Of a DNA stretch of 27,552 bases, positions 7,517-16,098 are shown one piece after another. The stretch is from an uncultured Oscillospiraceae bacterium (lineage in GTDB: Bacteria; Bacillota; Clostridia; Oscillospirales; Ruminococcaceae), in NCBI GenBank assembly GCA_947522735.1, contig CANNTZ010000031.1, positions 1-27,552 of the forward strand, given 5' to 3'. A program made the translations under genes and the position numbers. The notes under the pieces were generated by a model, which saw only the letters and a list, made by a program, of their open reading frames with translations, made no database searches and had not been told where the DNA came from. Within the stretch, counting starts at the first letter, position 1. Every line of letters begins with the position of its first letter.

Positions 7517-10126
7517 TTATTTTACCATTGCCTTCAACTGATAAAGCAGATTCAGCGCTTCAAGCGGCGTGAAGGTGTTCGGATCGATGGAGCGCAGCTT
7601 CTCCTCCGCTTCGCTGCTCATCGAGGACGCAAGCGTCATCTGGTATTCGTCCGGCAGAGTTTTCGCCGATTTGCGCACCCCCGGCGAGACTGCCTGTCCC
7701 TCCTCCAATTGCTGCAAAATCTCGTGAGCGCGCCTGATTATCGAGTCCGGGATGCCCGCAAGCTTCGACACCTCGATGCCGTAGCTGTCGTCGGCGCCGC
7801 CCGGGACTATCCGGCGCAGGAACACGATATCGCCGCCGCGCTTTTTGACGGCGATGTTGAAATTTTTCACATTGTCAAAGCTCTGCTCTATATCGGTGAG
7901 CTGATGGTAGTGCGTCGCAAACAGCGTCTTTGCGCCGCATTTCCGGCGGTTGGCGATATGCTCGATGACGGCTCGCGCAATGCTCATGCCGTCGAAGGTG
8001 GAGGTGCCGCGGCCTATCTCGTCAAGGATGAGCAGACTCTTTGAGGTGCAATTTTTCAGTATTGACGCTACCTCGCTCATCTCCACCATAAAGGTGGAGC
8101 GCCCGGTCGAAAGGTCGTCCGACGCGCCGACGCGTGTGTAGATGCCGTCCACTATGCCGATGTGCGCCGAGCTTGCCGGGACGAAGCTGCCTATCTGCGC
8201 CATCAGCGTTATCAGCGCCACCTGTCGCATATATGTGGATTTTCCCGCCATGTTCGGGCCGGTTATGACGGCAATCTGCCGTGCGCCGTTATCCAGCTCC
8301 ACATCGTTTGCGACAAAGGGCGTATCCGGCAGCATCGTCTCCACCACCGGATGGCGTCCGTCCTTTATGATGAGCTTGTCGGAGTTGTCCACGACGGGGC
8401 AGCAGTAGCCGTTGCGCGCCGCCACCTGCGCGAGCGAGCAATAGACGTCCAGCCGCGCTATGGCGCCCGCCGTCTGTTGTATACGCTTGAGCTGTGCGGA
8501 CACATCCCGGCGAAGCTCCCCAAAGAGCCGTTGCTCTATCACAAGCACCTTTTCTCCGGCGCTGAGAATCTTCTCCTCCAGCTCCTTCAGCTCCTGCGTT
8601 ATGTATCGCTCGTTGTTTGCGAGCGTCTGTTTGCGAATGTAATCCTCCGGCACGAGCGGGGAATTGAGCCGCGATACCTCGATATAATAGCCGAAAACGC
8701 GGTTGTAGCCGATCTTCAGCCCCTTTATTCCGGTTCGCTCCCTTTCCTTTTGCTCTATCGCCGCAATGTATTCCTTGGTGTGGGTAATCAGTCCGCGCAG
8801 CTCGTCCAGCTCCGGGTCAAAGCCCTCGCTTATGTAGCCGCCGTCCTTCATCAGCGCAGGCGGCTCCTCGCAGATGGTTCTTCCGATGCGCTCCGCAACG
8901 TCCTCAAGACTGTCGGTATCTCCGGCTATCGCCGAAAGCTCGTCGCTTTTAACCTGCGTCAGCAGCGCCTTTATCTGCGGAACATGCCGCAGCGTCGATT
9001 CCAGCACCTTATATTCGCGCGGCCCGGCGCTGCCGTAGACGATGCGCGTCATTATTCTCTCGATATCGAACACGCGTGTCAGCTCGTCGATGAGCTGTGA
9101 GCGCAGTATGCTCGAATCCACCAGCTCCTCCACCGCGCCAAGTCTGCGGGAGATTATCGCCGCGTTGACGAGCGGCTGTTCGATGTAGCTGCGCAGCATA
9201 CGCTTGCCCATCGCCGTGCTCGTCCTGTCGAGCACCCACAGCAGCGAGCCCTTTTTCTCCTGCCGCGCCATGCTCTCGCACAGCTCGAGGTTGCGCTTGG
9301 CCGAGATATCGAGGTTCATATACATGTTTTCCGAATAATATGTTATCTCGCGCAGTCTCTCAAGGCCGCTCATCTGCGTCGAGGCAAGATAGCTTATCAG
9401 CGCGGATATTGCCTTTGGCAGCAGCAGCGCCCCGTGCTCGCTGAGCAGACCCTCACCCTCACTGCCAAAGCGCTCGCGGATTGTTCTCTCGGCAAGCCCG
9501 CCGTCGTAAAGCTCGGAATCCATCAGGCTGACCGACGCCGAGAGCTTGCCCTTGATAAACGAAGCAGCCTGTCTGTGCTCAAGCAGCTCATCGTTGAAGA
9601 TTATCTCGCTTGGAACAAAGCGGGACAGCTCGTCGATAAGCCGGTCGTCCAGCTCGCCGCCGGTTAGCTCCGTCGCTCGCAGCTCGCCTGTCGAAATGTC
9701 GCAGAAGCATATGCCAATCCTGCCGCCCTCGGCGCATATGCTGGCAATATAGTTGTTCGTCGCCTCGTCGAGCATCGAATTTTCGATGACGGTTCCGGGC
9801 GTTACCACGCGAATGACCTCGCGGCGCACGACGCCCTTGGCCTCCGCCGGATTTTCCATCTGCTCGCATATTGCGACCTTGTAGCCCTTTTTGATAAGCT
9901 TCGCGATATAGCCCTCGCAGCTGTGATATGGCACGCCGCACATCGGCGCACGCTCCTCCTGTCCGCAGTCGCGTCCTGTGAGCGTCAGCTCCAGCTCCTT
10001 GGAGGCTATCCTCGCGTCCTCATAGAACATCTCGTAGAAATCGCCGAGACGGTAGAACAGTATCTGATCCTTGTGCTCGTTTTTCACCTTGAAGTATTGC
10101 TGCATCATCGGCGAAAGTGGCGCCAT
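7517..10126 (-). CDS. mutS: DNA mismatch repair protein MutS
   Basis: MutS recognises mispaired and looped bases and, with ATP, recruits MutL. The mismatch-reading motif GDFYEMFYEDA places the wedge residues at F30 and E32. Connector, lever and clamp domains follow. The ATPase has Walker A GPNMAGKST (from residue 623), Walker B LLILDEIGRGTSTFDG (DE at 702-703), and the signature STGRSTFMVEMSE between them. The C-terminus carries the short dimerisation tail (TPLEALNLLYQLK). The length of 869 aa is standard for MutS1. The ATG follows AGGTAAGGA. The gene lies between a ylbF-family gene and mutL, all on the same strand with short gaps. Confidence 0.97.
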   Translation of the reverse strand: MAPLSPMMQQYFKVKNEHKDQILFYRLGDFYEMFYEDARIASKELELTLTGRDCGQEERAPMCGVPYHSCEGYIAKLIKKGYKVAICEQMENPAEAKGVVRREVIRVVTPGTVIENSMLDEATNNYIASICAEGGRIGICFCDISTGELRATELTGGELDDRLIDELSRFVPSEIIFNDELLEHRQAASFIKGKLSASVSLMDSELYDGGLAERTIRERFGSEGEGLLSEHGALLLPKAISALISYLASTQMSGLERLREITYYSENMYMNLDISAKRNLELCESMARQEKKGSLLWVLDRTSTAMGKRMLRSYIEQPLVNAAIISRRLGAVEELVDSSILRSQLIDELTRVFDIERIMTRIVYGSAGPREYKVLESTLRHVPQIKALLTQVKSDELSAIAGDTDSLEDVAERIGRTICEEPPALMKDGGYISEGFDPELDELRGLITHTKEYIAAIEQKERERTGIKGLKIGYNRVFGYYIEVSRLNSPLVPEDYIRKQTLANNERYITQELKELEEKILSAGEKVLVIEQRLFGELRRDVSAQLKRIQQTAGAIARLDVYCSLAQVAARNGYCCPVVDNSDKLIIKDGRHPVVETMLPDTPFVANDVELDNGARQIAVITGPNMAGKSTYMRQVALITLMAQIGSFVPASSAHIGIVDGIYTRVGASDDLSTGRSTFMVEMSEVASILKNCTSKSLLILDEIGRGTSTFDGMSIARAVIEHIANRRKCGAKTLFATHYHQLTDIEQSFDNVKNFNIAVKKRGGDIVFLRRIVPGGADDSYGIEVSKLAGIPDSIIRRAHEILQQLEEGQAVSPGVRKSAKTLPDEYQMTLASSMSSEAEEKLRSIDPNTFTPLEALNLLYQLKAMVK

Positions 10127-10184
10127 CGGTCCTTACCTTCCTTTTTGTATCGGGATTGGGAAGCTTTTCAGGCGGCGCTTCGTG

Positions 10185-10586
10185 TCAGTGGCAGCCGCCG
10201 CAGCAGGAGCAGTCTCCCGTACAGGAGTGCGGATCGACGGTTGCCGGATCCTCGCCCTCGGCGCTCCTGAGGATGATTGTGTTGACGGCGTTTACAAGCT
10301 CGTCGAACTCCGACTTTTCCTCGTTGAACTTCTTCATTGCGGGCAGCTCCATAATCTGGCTGTAGAGCGCTCTCACCTGCGTATCGAGCAGCGACAGCTC
10401 GGATTTGTCGGCGGAATCGTCGTTGAGGATGTGGCTGAGCGCGGCTCTTTTGAGGTTAAACTCTCCGATGAGCCCCTGAAGCTCCTCGTTTGCCTCGCTC
10501 TCCTGCACTGCAAGCTGATATCTGATATATCTCTCGTCCTCCTGTATCGCCTTTCCGAGGGCTCTCGCCATTTCGATTATATCCAT
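10185..10586 (-). CDS. YlbF/YmcA (RicF/RicA)-family protein with Cys-rich tail
   Basis: The 133-aa, mostly helical protein belongs to the Com_YlbF/YmcA family (MARALGKAIQEDERYIRYQ at the N-terminus, then a long helical hairpin). In B. subtilis the family members RicA and RicF form an Fe-S-containing complex with RicT that acts with RNase Y and affects competence, sporulation and biofilm. The C-terminal tail has five cysteines in eleven residues (C122, C126, C128, C129, C132), suitable for metal or Fe-S binding. By position, between miaB and mutS, it matches Bacillus ymcA (ymcB-ymcA-cotE-mutS). The Cys tail, however, resembles YlbF as I remember it, so I leave the gene symbol empty. The ATG has AAGGAG 8-9 bases upstream. 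Confidence 0.88.
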   Translation of the reverse strand: MDIIEMARALGKAIQEDERYIRYQLAVQESEANEELQGLIGEFNLKRAALSHILNDDSADKSELSLLDTQVRALYSQIMELPAMKKFNEEKSEFDELVNAVNTIILRSAEGEDPATVDPHSCTGDCSCCGGCH

Positions 10587-10658
10587 TGCTCCGTTCTCCT
10601 TTTTGAATCGTGAATTTATTATAAATAATATTTCCCCTTATTATCTGCTTGCACCCGA

Positions 10659-12080
10659 TCACTTCGCCGGACTGCCGCCAACCGCCCAGTTGTAGGCTTT
10701 GTCTATCCTCACCCTGACAAAGCTGCCGATCAGCTCCTGCGGTGCGGTTATATTGACGATCGTATTGCCGTCGTCGCGACCGGTGATTGTCCCCTCCGCC
10801 TTGCCCGGCTCCTCCGGCAGCACGCGCACCTCGCGCCCAACCATCGCCTTAAAGTATTCGTCTGCGATCTGCTGCTGCACTCCGAGCAGCTCGGTGAACC
10901 AGCGGTTTTTCTCCTCATACGGCACCGGATCGTTCATTTTTGCGGCGACGGTGCCCTCGCGGCGCGAATAGATAAAGGTATACAACGCGTTGAAGCGCAC
11001 CCGGCGCAGCAGCTCGAGCGTCCCGCAGAAGTCCTCGTAGGTCTCGCCGGGAAATCCGACGATTATATCGCTCGAAAGCGTCACATCCGGCATAACGCTG
11101 CGCGCGTAGTCGATGAGTCCGATATACTGCGCGACTGTGTATTTGCGGTTCATCAGCCGGAGTATGCGGTCGGAGCCGCACTGCACCGGCAGATGGATGT
11201 GGCGGCATATGTGACGGCTCGCAGCGATGGTGTCGATAAGCTCGTGTGTGCAGTCCTTGGGGTGCGAGGTCATGAAGCGTATGCGGTAATCGCCGTCGAT
11301 GGCGTCGATGAGACGCAGCAGATCGGAAAAGTTTACGTTACAATCCAGCCCCGCGCCGTATGAGTTGACGTTCTGGCCGAGCAGCATAATCTCTCTATAG
11401 CCCCGCGCGACAAGCTCCCTCGCCTCCGCGACGACCGCCTCCGGGTCGCGGCTGCGCTCCCGTCCGCGCACATACGGCACAATGCAGTAGCTGCAAAAGT
11501 TGTCGCAGCCGTACATGACGGGCAGCCAAGCCTTGTAGCTGCTGTCCCGGCTGACAGGGACGCCCTCTGCAATGTCGTGGTCGTCCGCTCCCGTCTCGAA
11601 CACTCGCGCGCCGCCGCTCAGACGCGTATAAAGCATTTCGGGCAGGCGATAGCTCGCGTGGGTGCCAAAGACGATATCCACAAACGGGAATACCCTTTTT
11701 ATGCGCTCGGCCACCCGCTCCTGCTGTGTCATGCAGCCGCACATGCCGATTATCAGCGACGGCTTACGCCGTTTATACGCCTTGAGCGCGCCGAGGTTGC
11801 CGAAGGCTCTGTCCTCGGCGTTTTCGCGCACGGCGCAGGTGTTATATATGACGACGTCCGCCTCATCGAGCGAATCCGTCTCGGAATAGCCCATGCCTTT
11901 AAGCATTCCCTTGAGCTTTTCCCCGTCGGATACGTTGAGCTGACATCCATAGGAGTGCACGTAAAATTTCGGGACACTTTGCCCATAAAGCTGCGCCGAA
12001 AGCTCTCTTACAAGCTCGGCATAGCGCTCCTGCTCCCGCAGCTTTTCGGGAGGCGTCTGGCATTTTCCGCAGCCTCTCAA
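10659..12080 (-). CDS. miaB: tRNA-2-methylthio-N6-dimethylallyladenosine synthase MiaB
   Basis: MiaB is a radical-SAM methylthiotransferase that converts i6A37 to ms2i6A37, acting after MiaA. The N-terminal domain holds the auxiliary cluster cysteines C46 (YGCQLN), C82 (NTCAVRE) and C116 (GCMTQ). The radical-SAM motif CDNFCSYC gives C192, C196 and C199, followed by the SAM-binding region, and the C-terminal ~65 residues form a TRAM RNA-binding domain. A longer frame begins with a TTG at 12095. I prefer the TTG at 12078-12080 because GGAGG lies 7 bases upstream, giving 473 aa. The N-terminal extension before the core (MRGCGKCQTPPEK) contains two more cysteines. The ylbF-family gene follows 72 bases downstream. 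Confidence 0.93.
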   Translation of the reverse strand: MRGCGKCQTPPEKLREQERYAELVRELSAQLYGQSVPKFYVHSYGCQLNVSDGEKLKGMLKGMGYSETDSLDEADVVIYNTCAVRENAEDRAFGNLGALKAYKRRKPSLIIGMCGCMTQQERVAERIKRVFPFVDIVFGTHASYRLPEMLYTRLSGGARVFETGADDHDIAEGVPVSRDSSYKAWLPVMYGCDNFCSYCIVPYVRGRERSRDPEAVVAEARELVARGYREIMLLGQNVNSYGAGLDCNVNFSDLLRLIDAIDGDYRIRFMTSHPKDCTHELIDTIAASRHICRHIHLPVQCGSDRILRLMNRKYTVAQYIGLIDYARSVMPDVTLSSDIIVGFPGETYEDFCGTLELLRRVRFNALYTFIYSRREGTVAAKMNDPVPYEEKNRWFTELLGVQQQIADEYFKAMVGREVRVLPEEPGKAEGTITGRDDGNTIVNITAPQELIGSFVRVRIDKAYNWAVGGSPAK

Positions 12081-12139
12081 ATAATTGACCTCCAAACCTT
12101 ATTTTCACTCCGGCCCTCCGGCCTGCCGATTCAAACAGA

Positions 12140-12158
12140 CCCCCGGGAGCTCCGGGGG
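12140..12158 (-). terminator. GC-rich hairpin after the pseudokinase gene
   Basis: A 7-bp stem CCCCCGG/CCGGGGG with a 5-base loop lies 48 bases downstream of the pseudokinase stop and 60 bases before the miaB start. On the minus strand it is followed by TCTGTTTG, a poor T-tract, so it may terminate only part of the transcripts or act as an RNA stabiliser. Confidence 0.45.
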
Positions 12159-12205
12159 CCTCGGCGCGCGGTATGGCGAACCGCCGTTTGGGTCGTATTG
12201 TATCG

Positions 12206-13909
12206 TTATTCCCCGGTATTTCCCGTGACGCCGCCGGTGATTCCGCCTGTTATACCGCCGCTCTGCTCCGAGTTGCCATCGTCGAGCACGAACAGTATCA
12301 CGACGTCAACCTTTGTGTCAATCTTATCGCCGACCTCCTTGTTGGTGCGCAGCACAAAGCCCGGCTCTCCGTCCTCGCTGGCAATACCCATAACCTTATA
12401 ATATATGCCCTTTTCGTCGAGCACCTTCATCGCGTATTCCAGCTTGCTGCCGACAAGATCCGGCATCTCCTCATATTGCGAGCCCTTGCTGACATAGAGG
12501 GTTATCGAGAGCTTTCTGCCGCCTTCAAGCTTGGTGTCCGGCTTTATCGACTGGTCGTATACTATGCCCTCAGGATAGCTGTCGTTGTAATCGTCTATAA
12601 ATTCAAAGCGAAAAACCTCTGCGTAGCTCTCGTTCGCCTTGACAGTCTCGATGTATTGTCCCTTGAAGTCAGGCACCTTGCTGATGGTGCCTGCAAGCGC
12701 CTCAATATCTATGCTTGAGAGCTGGGATATCGTGACGCCCTTTTCGCGCTGTAGCTTTTCGTACTGCTTATAGAGGAAGCCCGCGCCGATCAGCAGCAGC
12801 GCCACCATCGTGATCAGGCAGGCGAGCACGCCGTAGGGTACCCCGCGCCGCACCGGAAATATCCCGCCGGACGCCTGCTTTTCCGCTGTTTTTCCGGAGG
12901 CGGGACGGTTCTTGTCCGGCGCTACAAACACCGCCGTATGGCTCCCTCCCTCGGAGAGCAGCCGCGAGATAAGCTCGTCTACGCTTTGCAGGCGAGACTT
13001 GGGATATAGCAGCATCCCCTCGAACACCGCCTCGGATACGTTCTGCGGGACGTTTGGATTGAGCTCCGCTGCCGGGACGAGATTGTCCTGTATCTTGCGC
13101 TCGTCCGCTTCGGGGGGGCGCGTGCCGGTCAGCGCGCGATAGATGACCGCGCACAGCGAATAGACGTCAGTCCAAGGCCCTTGGAAACCGTCTGCCGTAT
13201 ACTGCTCCGGCGCGCTGTAGCCGGAATAGAGCAGCGCTCCGGTTGCGCTCTGGTTGGTTCGCGCCGATACGATCGAGAAGCCGGAGACGCTTATAGCGCC
13301 CGACGGCTCGACCAGCAATGTCTCCGGCGATATACCGCGGTGGATTATGCCGCGCATGTGCAGCGCCGAGATATCCTCCAGCACCGGCATGAACAGCTTT
13401 TTCACCTGGCTCCAGCTCAGCTCGCCGCCGGTTCCGGCTATCGCCTCCTCGAAGGTGATGGCACCGGTGTATTTGGAGACGGCGTACACGGAGGCGTTCT
13501 CGCGAAACACATCCGTTACCGGGATGACGCTGGCCATATTCGGCAGCTCGCGCAGCGCGCCGTAAAGCTCCTCAAAATCAGACATGAGCGCCTTGAATGC
13601 AGCCTCATGGCCGCGCCTCGACGATATGCTCATATCGTATTCGTCCCTGACAGACAGCTCTCTGGGAAAATATTCCTTTATAGTGACCTTGTATTTTTCC
13701 TCCATGTCATAGCCGATGTAGCGTACACCCTCGGCGTCTGAGTCCATAGCCGCTCCGGCGACGTAGCGCTCCTTCAGGCGCGTGCCGGGAACAAGCTGGG
13801 ATGCGTCGAACCGCAGATCGCTGTTTCTGCTCCCGCAGACGGTGCAGCGACCGTCTGCGCCGAGCCTTGACATACAGCGCATACACAGCTCAAGTCCGCT
13901 GTTTATCAT
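12206..13909 (-). CDS. Zinc-ribbon / Ser-Thr pseudokinase / PASTA membrane receptor
   Basis: This 567-aa receptor-like protein has a zinc ribbon (C9, C12, C22, C25), a PknB-like kinase fold (about 45-315), a basic juxtamembrane linker, one membrane segment (about 358-379) and two PASTA-like repeats (about 408-475 and 478-543). It ends in a tail with GGITGGITGGVTG. PASTA domains normally sense muropeptides or lipid II outside the cell. The kinase fold keeps the VAIK lysine (K78 in VTIKEYFP), APE (233-235) and the DVYSL helix. The catalytic loop, however, reads HRGISPET (190-197) where HRD is expected, and SGF (209-211) replaces DFG, while the glycine loop is degraded. It is therefore predicted to be catalytically dead. 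The start ATG follows GGAGAGGATGG. A TATAAT lies at 13957-13962 upstream, but its -35 is weak. Confidence 0.88.
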   Translation of the reverse strand: MINSGLELCMRCMSRLGADGRCTVCGSRNSDLRFDASQLVPGTRLKERYVAGAAMDSDAEGVRYIGYDMEEKYKVTIKEYFPRELSVRDEYDMSISSRRGHEAAFKALMSDFEELYGALRELPNMASVIPVTDVFRENASVYAVSKYTGAITFEEAIAGTGGELSWSQVKKLFMPVLEDISALHMRGIIHRGISPETLLVEPSGAISVSGFSIVSARTNQSATGALLYSGYSAPEQYTADGFQGPWTDVYSLCAVIYRALTGTRPPEADERKIQDNLVPAAELNPNVPQNVSEAVFEGMLLYPKSRLQSVDELISRLLSEGGSHTAVFVAPDKNRPASGKTAEKQASGGIFPVRRGVPYGVLACLITMVALLLIGAGFLYKQYEKLQREKGVTISQLSSIDIEALAGTISKVPDFKGQYIETVKANESYAEVFRFEFIDDYNDSYPEGIVYDQSIKPDTKLEGGRKLSITLYVSKGSQYEEMPDLVGSKLEYAMKVLDEKGIYYKVMGIASEDGEPGFVLRTNKEVGDKIDTKVDVVILFVLDDGNSEQSGGITGGITGGVTGNTGE

Positions 13910-14121
13910 ATATGTAATCCATCCTCTCCAAAGAAGTCCGTTGCTTTTTCGGCAATATTATACACGCGGCTTCTCCGTCACATAACTTGACTACTATATA
14001 ATAACCTTTTTTTCATGCGGATGCAATATCTTTGAACCCAAACGCAGACAAATTTATTATTTTGACATATTTTATTTCACAATCGGCTCTTTTTTAGCTC
14101 GCAGCCGCGCTCCTGTGGGGG

Positions 14122-14439
14122 CTATTCCGCAAGGTAGTCGTCGATAATATCCATAAGCGTGACCGGAGTCACAAGCCCGGCGGCGCATATATCCGCAAGG
14201 CGCTCCGCCTCATTCGGATCAAAGGTCAAGCCCGGCGCGCTCGCCTGCTCGCCCGTCGATTTATTTTCCGCCTCCAAGCCGTAGACGTATCTGCCGTTCA
14301 TCATCATGAGATCCTCCTCATCCTCCCTCTCACATCTGAACGCCTCTCGGACGGCGCTTATTCTGATAAGCATTCCTGCCGCCACGAACCTTTTCTCACA
14401 AACCGCTTCTCTGTGTCTCAACGATGTCATAGCTGTCAC
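14122..14439 (-). CDS. Small DUF6514-like protein
   Basis: The product is about 105 aa. Its second half (GRYVYGLEAENKS, then NEAERLADICAAGLVTPVTL and MDIIDDYLAE) resembles the DUF6514 pattern of a YGI/YGL strand followed by a helical segment ending in TPxxLxDxIxDxL. I know that family from small clostridial proteins of unknown function; the assignment is from memory and is tentative. The first frame start is at 14460, but AAGGGAG lies inside it and is well placed for a GTG at 14437-14439; an ATG three codons further in (14430) is also possible. It is a monocistronic minus-strand gene between the pseudokinase gene and the divergent EIIC gene. Confidence 0.6.
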   Translation of the reverse strand: MTAMTSLRHREAVCEKRFVAAGMLIRISAVREAFRCEREDEEDLMMMNGRYVYGLEAENKSTGEQASAPGLTFDPNEAERLADICAAGLVTPVTLMDIIDDYLAE

Positions 14440-14560
14440 TGGATATTGCTCCCTTTTCATTATGTTTTTTGGTTGTCCCTGTCGTGATACGCCATTGCAT
14501 AGCGAATCGGTAGGTTATCCGTGCTTGGCGGCTGCCTGCACGGCGAGTCCGCCTATAATT

Positions 14561-14591
14561 ATTATACATTATTTCAAAAAAATTGAAACAA
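14561..14591 (-). promoter_or_regulatory. Candidate promoter of the DUF6514-like gene
   Basis: The minus strand has a perfect TATAAT at 14561-14566 preceded by a weak TTGTTT at 14586-14591 with a 19-base spacer. The location, about 115 bases upstream of the chosen start, is reasonable, but the spacing is long and the -35 box is poor. The stretch 14440-14783 between the divergent genes holds this site, the plus-strand promoter and the leader repeat, and I see no gene in it. Confidence 0.35.
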
Positions 14592-14676
14592 TCCATGTCT
14601 TTTCCTTTGCTTTCCAATTTATAGAGTATGGTTGTAAATCCACTCCAAAATTCTTCAAGGCTGTGCAGTATGGCGA

Positions 14677-14705
14677 TTGTAGTATTTTGATATATATGTT
14701 ATAAT
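14677..14705 (+). promoter_or_regulatory. Extended -10 promoter of the EIIC-like gene
   Basis: TTGTAG (14677-14682) and TATAAT (14700-14705) are separated by 17 bases, and TGT immediately before the -10 box makes it an extended -10 promoter. It is followed at once by a nested inverted repeat and, 79 bases downstream, by the EIIC start. Confidence 0.7.
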
Positions 14706-14761
14706 GTAAATGTTTTTTATTTCACCGCAGCGCGTTAACGCGTGAAATCGATACATTTACA
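14705..14761 (+). repeat. Nested inverted repeat in the leader of the EIIC-like gene
   Basis: The outer arms TGTAAATGT (14705-14713) and ACATTTACA (14753-14761) are perfect complements. Inside them, ATTTCAC (14719-14725) pairs with GTGAAAT (14742-14748), and the centre includes the 12-bp palindrome CGCGTTAACGCG (14731-14742). The element spans the expected transcription start (about 14712) and ends just before the ribosome binding site (AGGGAG, 14768-14773). It is well placed to be an operator or a leader RNA structure controlling the permease. Confidence 0.6.
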
Positions 14762-14783
14762 TAGTGAAGGGAGAATCATATCA

Positions 14784-15857
14784 ATGGGCGGAGGCGGAGG
14801 TTTTTTCAGACGAGCATTCAGAGGCTTCAGCGCTTTTCTCAAACGCAAGGATATCGTATTTACTCCAAGGAGATATCTTCAGGATGCGCTTTCGGCGATG
14901 GCACAGGGGCTTTTTGCCTCGCTGATAATAGGACTTATCCTCAAGACGGCCGGAACGCAGACTATCAAGCTGTTCGGCGAAAACTCCGTATCGAGCTTTC
15001 TCATTGAGGCCGGCGGCGCGGCCATGGCCGCTATGGGCGCGGCGATTGGCGTAGCGGTGTCGCACGGATTGAAGGCTCCCGCGCTGGTGCTGTTCTGCGG
15101 CGTGATAACCGGCACGCTCGGCGCGACGCTCGGCGGCCCGGCGGGTGCATTCGTCGCGGCGGCTATAGGCTGCGAATTTGGTAAGGCGGTCTCGAAGGAG
15201 ACAAAGCTCGATATAATCGTTACCCCTGCCGCAACGCTGATAACAGGCGCGCTTGCAGCCAAATTCATCGGCCCTCTCATCGGCTATCTCATGCGCGGGC
15301 TTGGCGGGATAATCAACGCCGCCACCGATATGCAGCCCTTCTTCATGGGCATAATAGATTCCGTCGTTATGGGCCTCGTGCTCACCGCGCCCATCTCCAG
15401 CGCCGCGCTCGCCATCATGCTTGAGCTGGACGGGCTGGCCGCCGGAGCCGCTACCGTCGGCTGCTGTGCGCAGATGATCGGCTTTGCGGTTATAAGCTAC
15501 CGCGAAAACAAGGTGAGCGGCCTGCTTGCGCAGGGCCTCGGCACGTCGATGCTACAGGTGCCGAATATCGTGAAAAATCCTTGGATAATCCTCCCTCCAA
15601 CGCTTGCCTCGGCAATCCTCGGCCCGATATCCATCACCCTCTTCAAGATGACCAACGAGGCCTCCGGCGCAGGCATGGGCACCAGCGGCCTTGTCGGACA
15701 GATCGGCACCTTTGCCTCGATGGGCTTTTCGCTCAAAACGCTGCTGTGTGTGCTGCTTTTGCATTTCATCCTTCCGGCGCTGCTTTCACTGCTGTTCGCG
15801 TTCATCCTGCGCCGCGCGGGAAAAATCAAGGACGGCGACATGAAGCTTGAGGTGTGA
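14784..15857 (+). CDS. PTS EIIC-like membrane permease (PTS_EIIC_2 type)
   Basis: This is a 357-aa integral membrane protein with roughly eight to ten hydrophobic segments. It is rich in Gly/Ala helices (AMAAMGAAIGVAVSHGLKAP, GVITGTLGATLGGPAGAFV, ASMGFSLKTLLCVLLLHF). The pattern matches the PTS_EIIC_2 family, annotated as phosphotransferase sugar permease subunits; the true substrate of these proteins is generally unknown. No IIA, IIB or sugar-metabolism gene is nearby, so phosphotransfer-dependent transport is not established. The ATG at 14784-14786 (AGGGAG upstream) opens with MGGGGGFFRRAFRGF; a longer frame from 14742 lies inside the leader repeat and is unlikely. A strong terminator follows 20 bases after the stop, so the gene is monocistronic. 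Confidence 0.8.
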   Translation: MGGGGGFFRRAFRGFSAFLKRKDIVFTPRRYLQDALSAMAQGLFASLIIGLILKTAGTQTIKLFGENSVSSFLIEAGGAAMAAMGAAIGVAVSHGLKAPALVLFCGVITGTLGATLGGPAGAFVAAAIGCEFGKAVSKETKLDIIVTPAATLITGALAAKFIGPLIGYLMRGLGGIINAATDMQPFFMGIIDSVVMGLVLTAPISSAALAIMLELDGLAAGAATVGCCAQMIGFAVISYRENKVSGLLAQGLGTSMLQVPNIVKNPWIILPPTLASAILGPISITLFKMTNEASGAGMGTSGLVGQIGTFASMGFSLKTLLCVLLLHFILPALLSLLFAFILRRAGKIKDGDMKLEV

Positions 15858-15876
15858 CGCTTCTTCACAAAATATA

Positions 15877-15911
15877 ACGACGTCTGCGGTGCTGTGCAGA
15901 CGTCGTTTTTT
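15877..15911 (+). terminator. Intrinsic terminator of the EIIC-like gene
   Basis: A perfect 11-bp stem, ACGACGTCTGC/GCAGACGTCGT, with an 8-base loop is followed directly by six to seven T residues. This is a textbook rho-independent terminator. Confidence 0.92.
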
Positions 15912-16098
15912 AGCCTAATATTTTGACAAATCAATAACAATGGTATCGAATTTTGTTGCAATTTATTATTTATTAATTTTCTATATCATTAATGGCGGAA
16001 CCCTCAAAAACGTGTTTTTTACTGCGTTATCCCGCCCAGACCCACTTATGTATCCATATGTATAACCGCTTATATGATTAATATCAAACCTAATTTGG

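Noticed and set aside
8162..9100. 312-codon plus-strand open frame opposite mutS
   Set aside because: Same reasoning: antisense to conserved MutS domains, Arg/His-rich, no ribosome binding site or motif.
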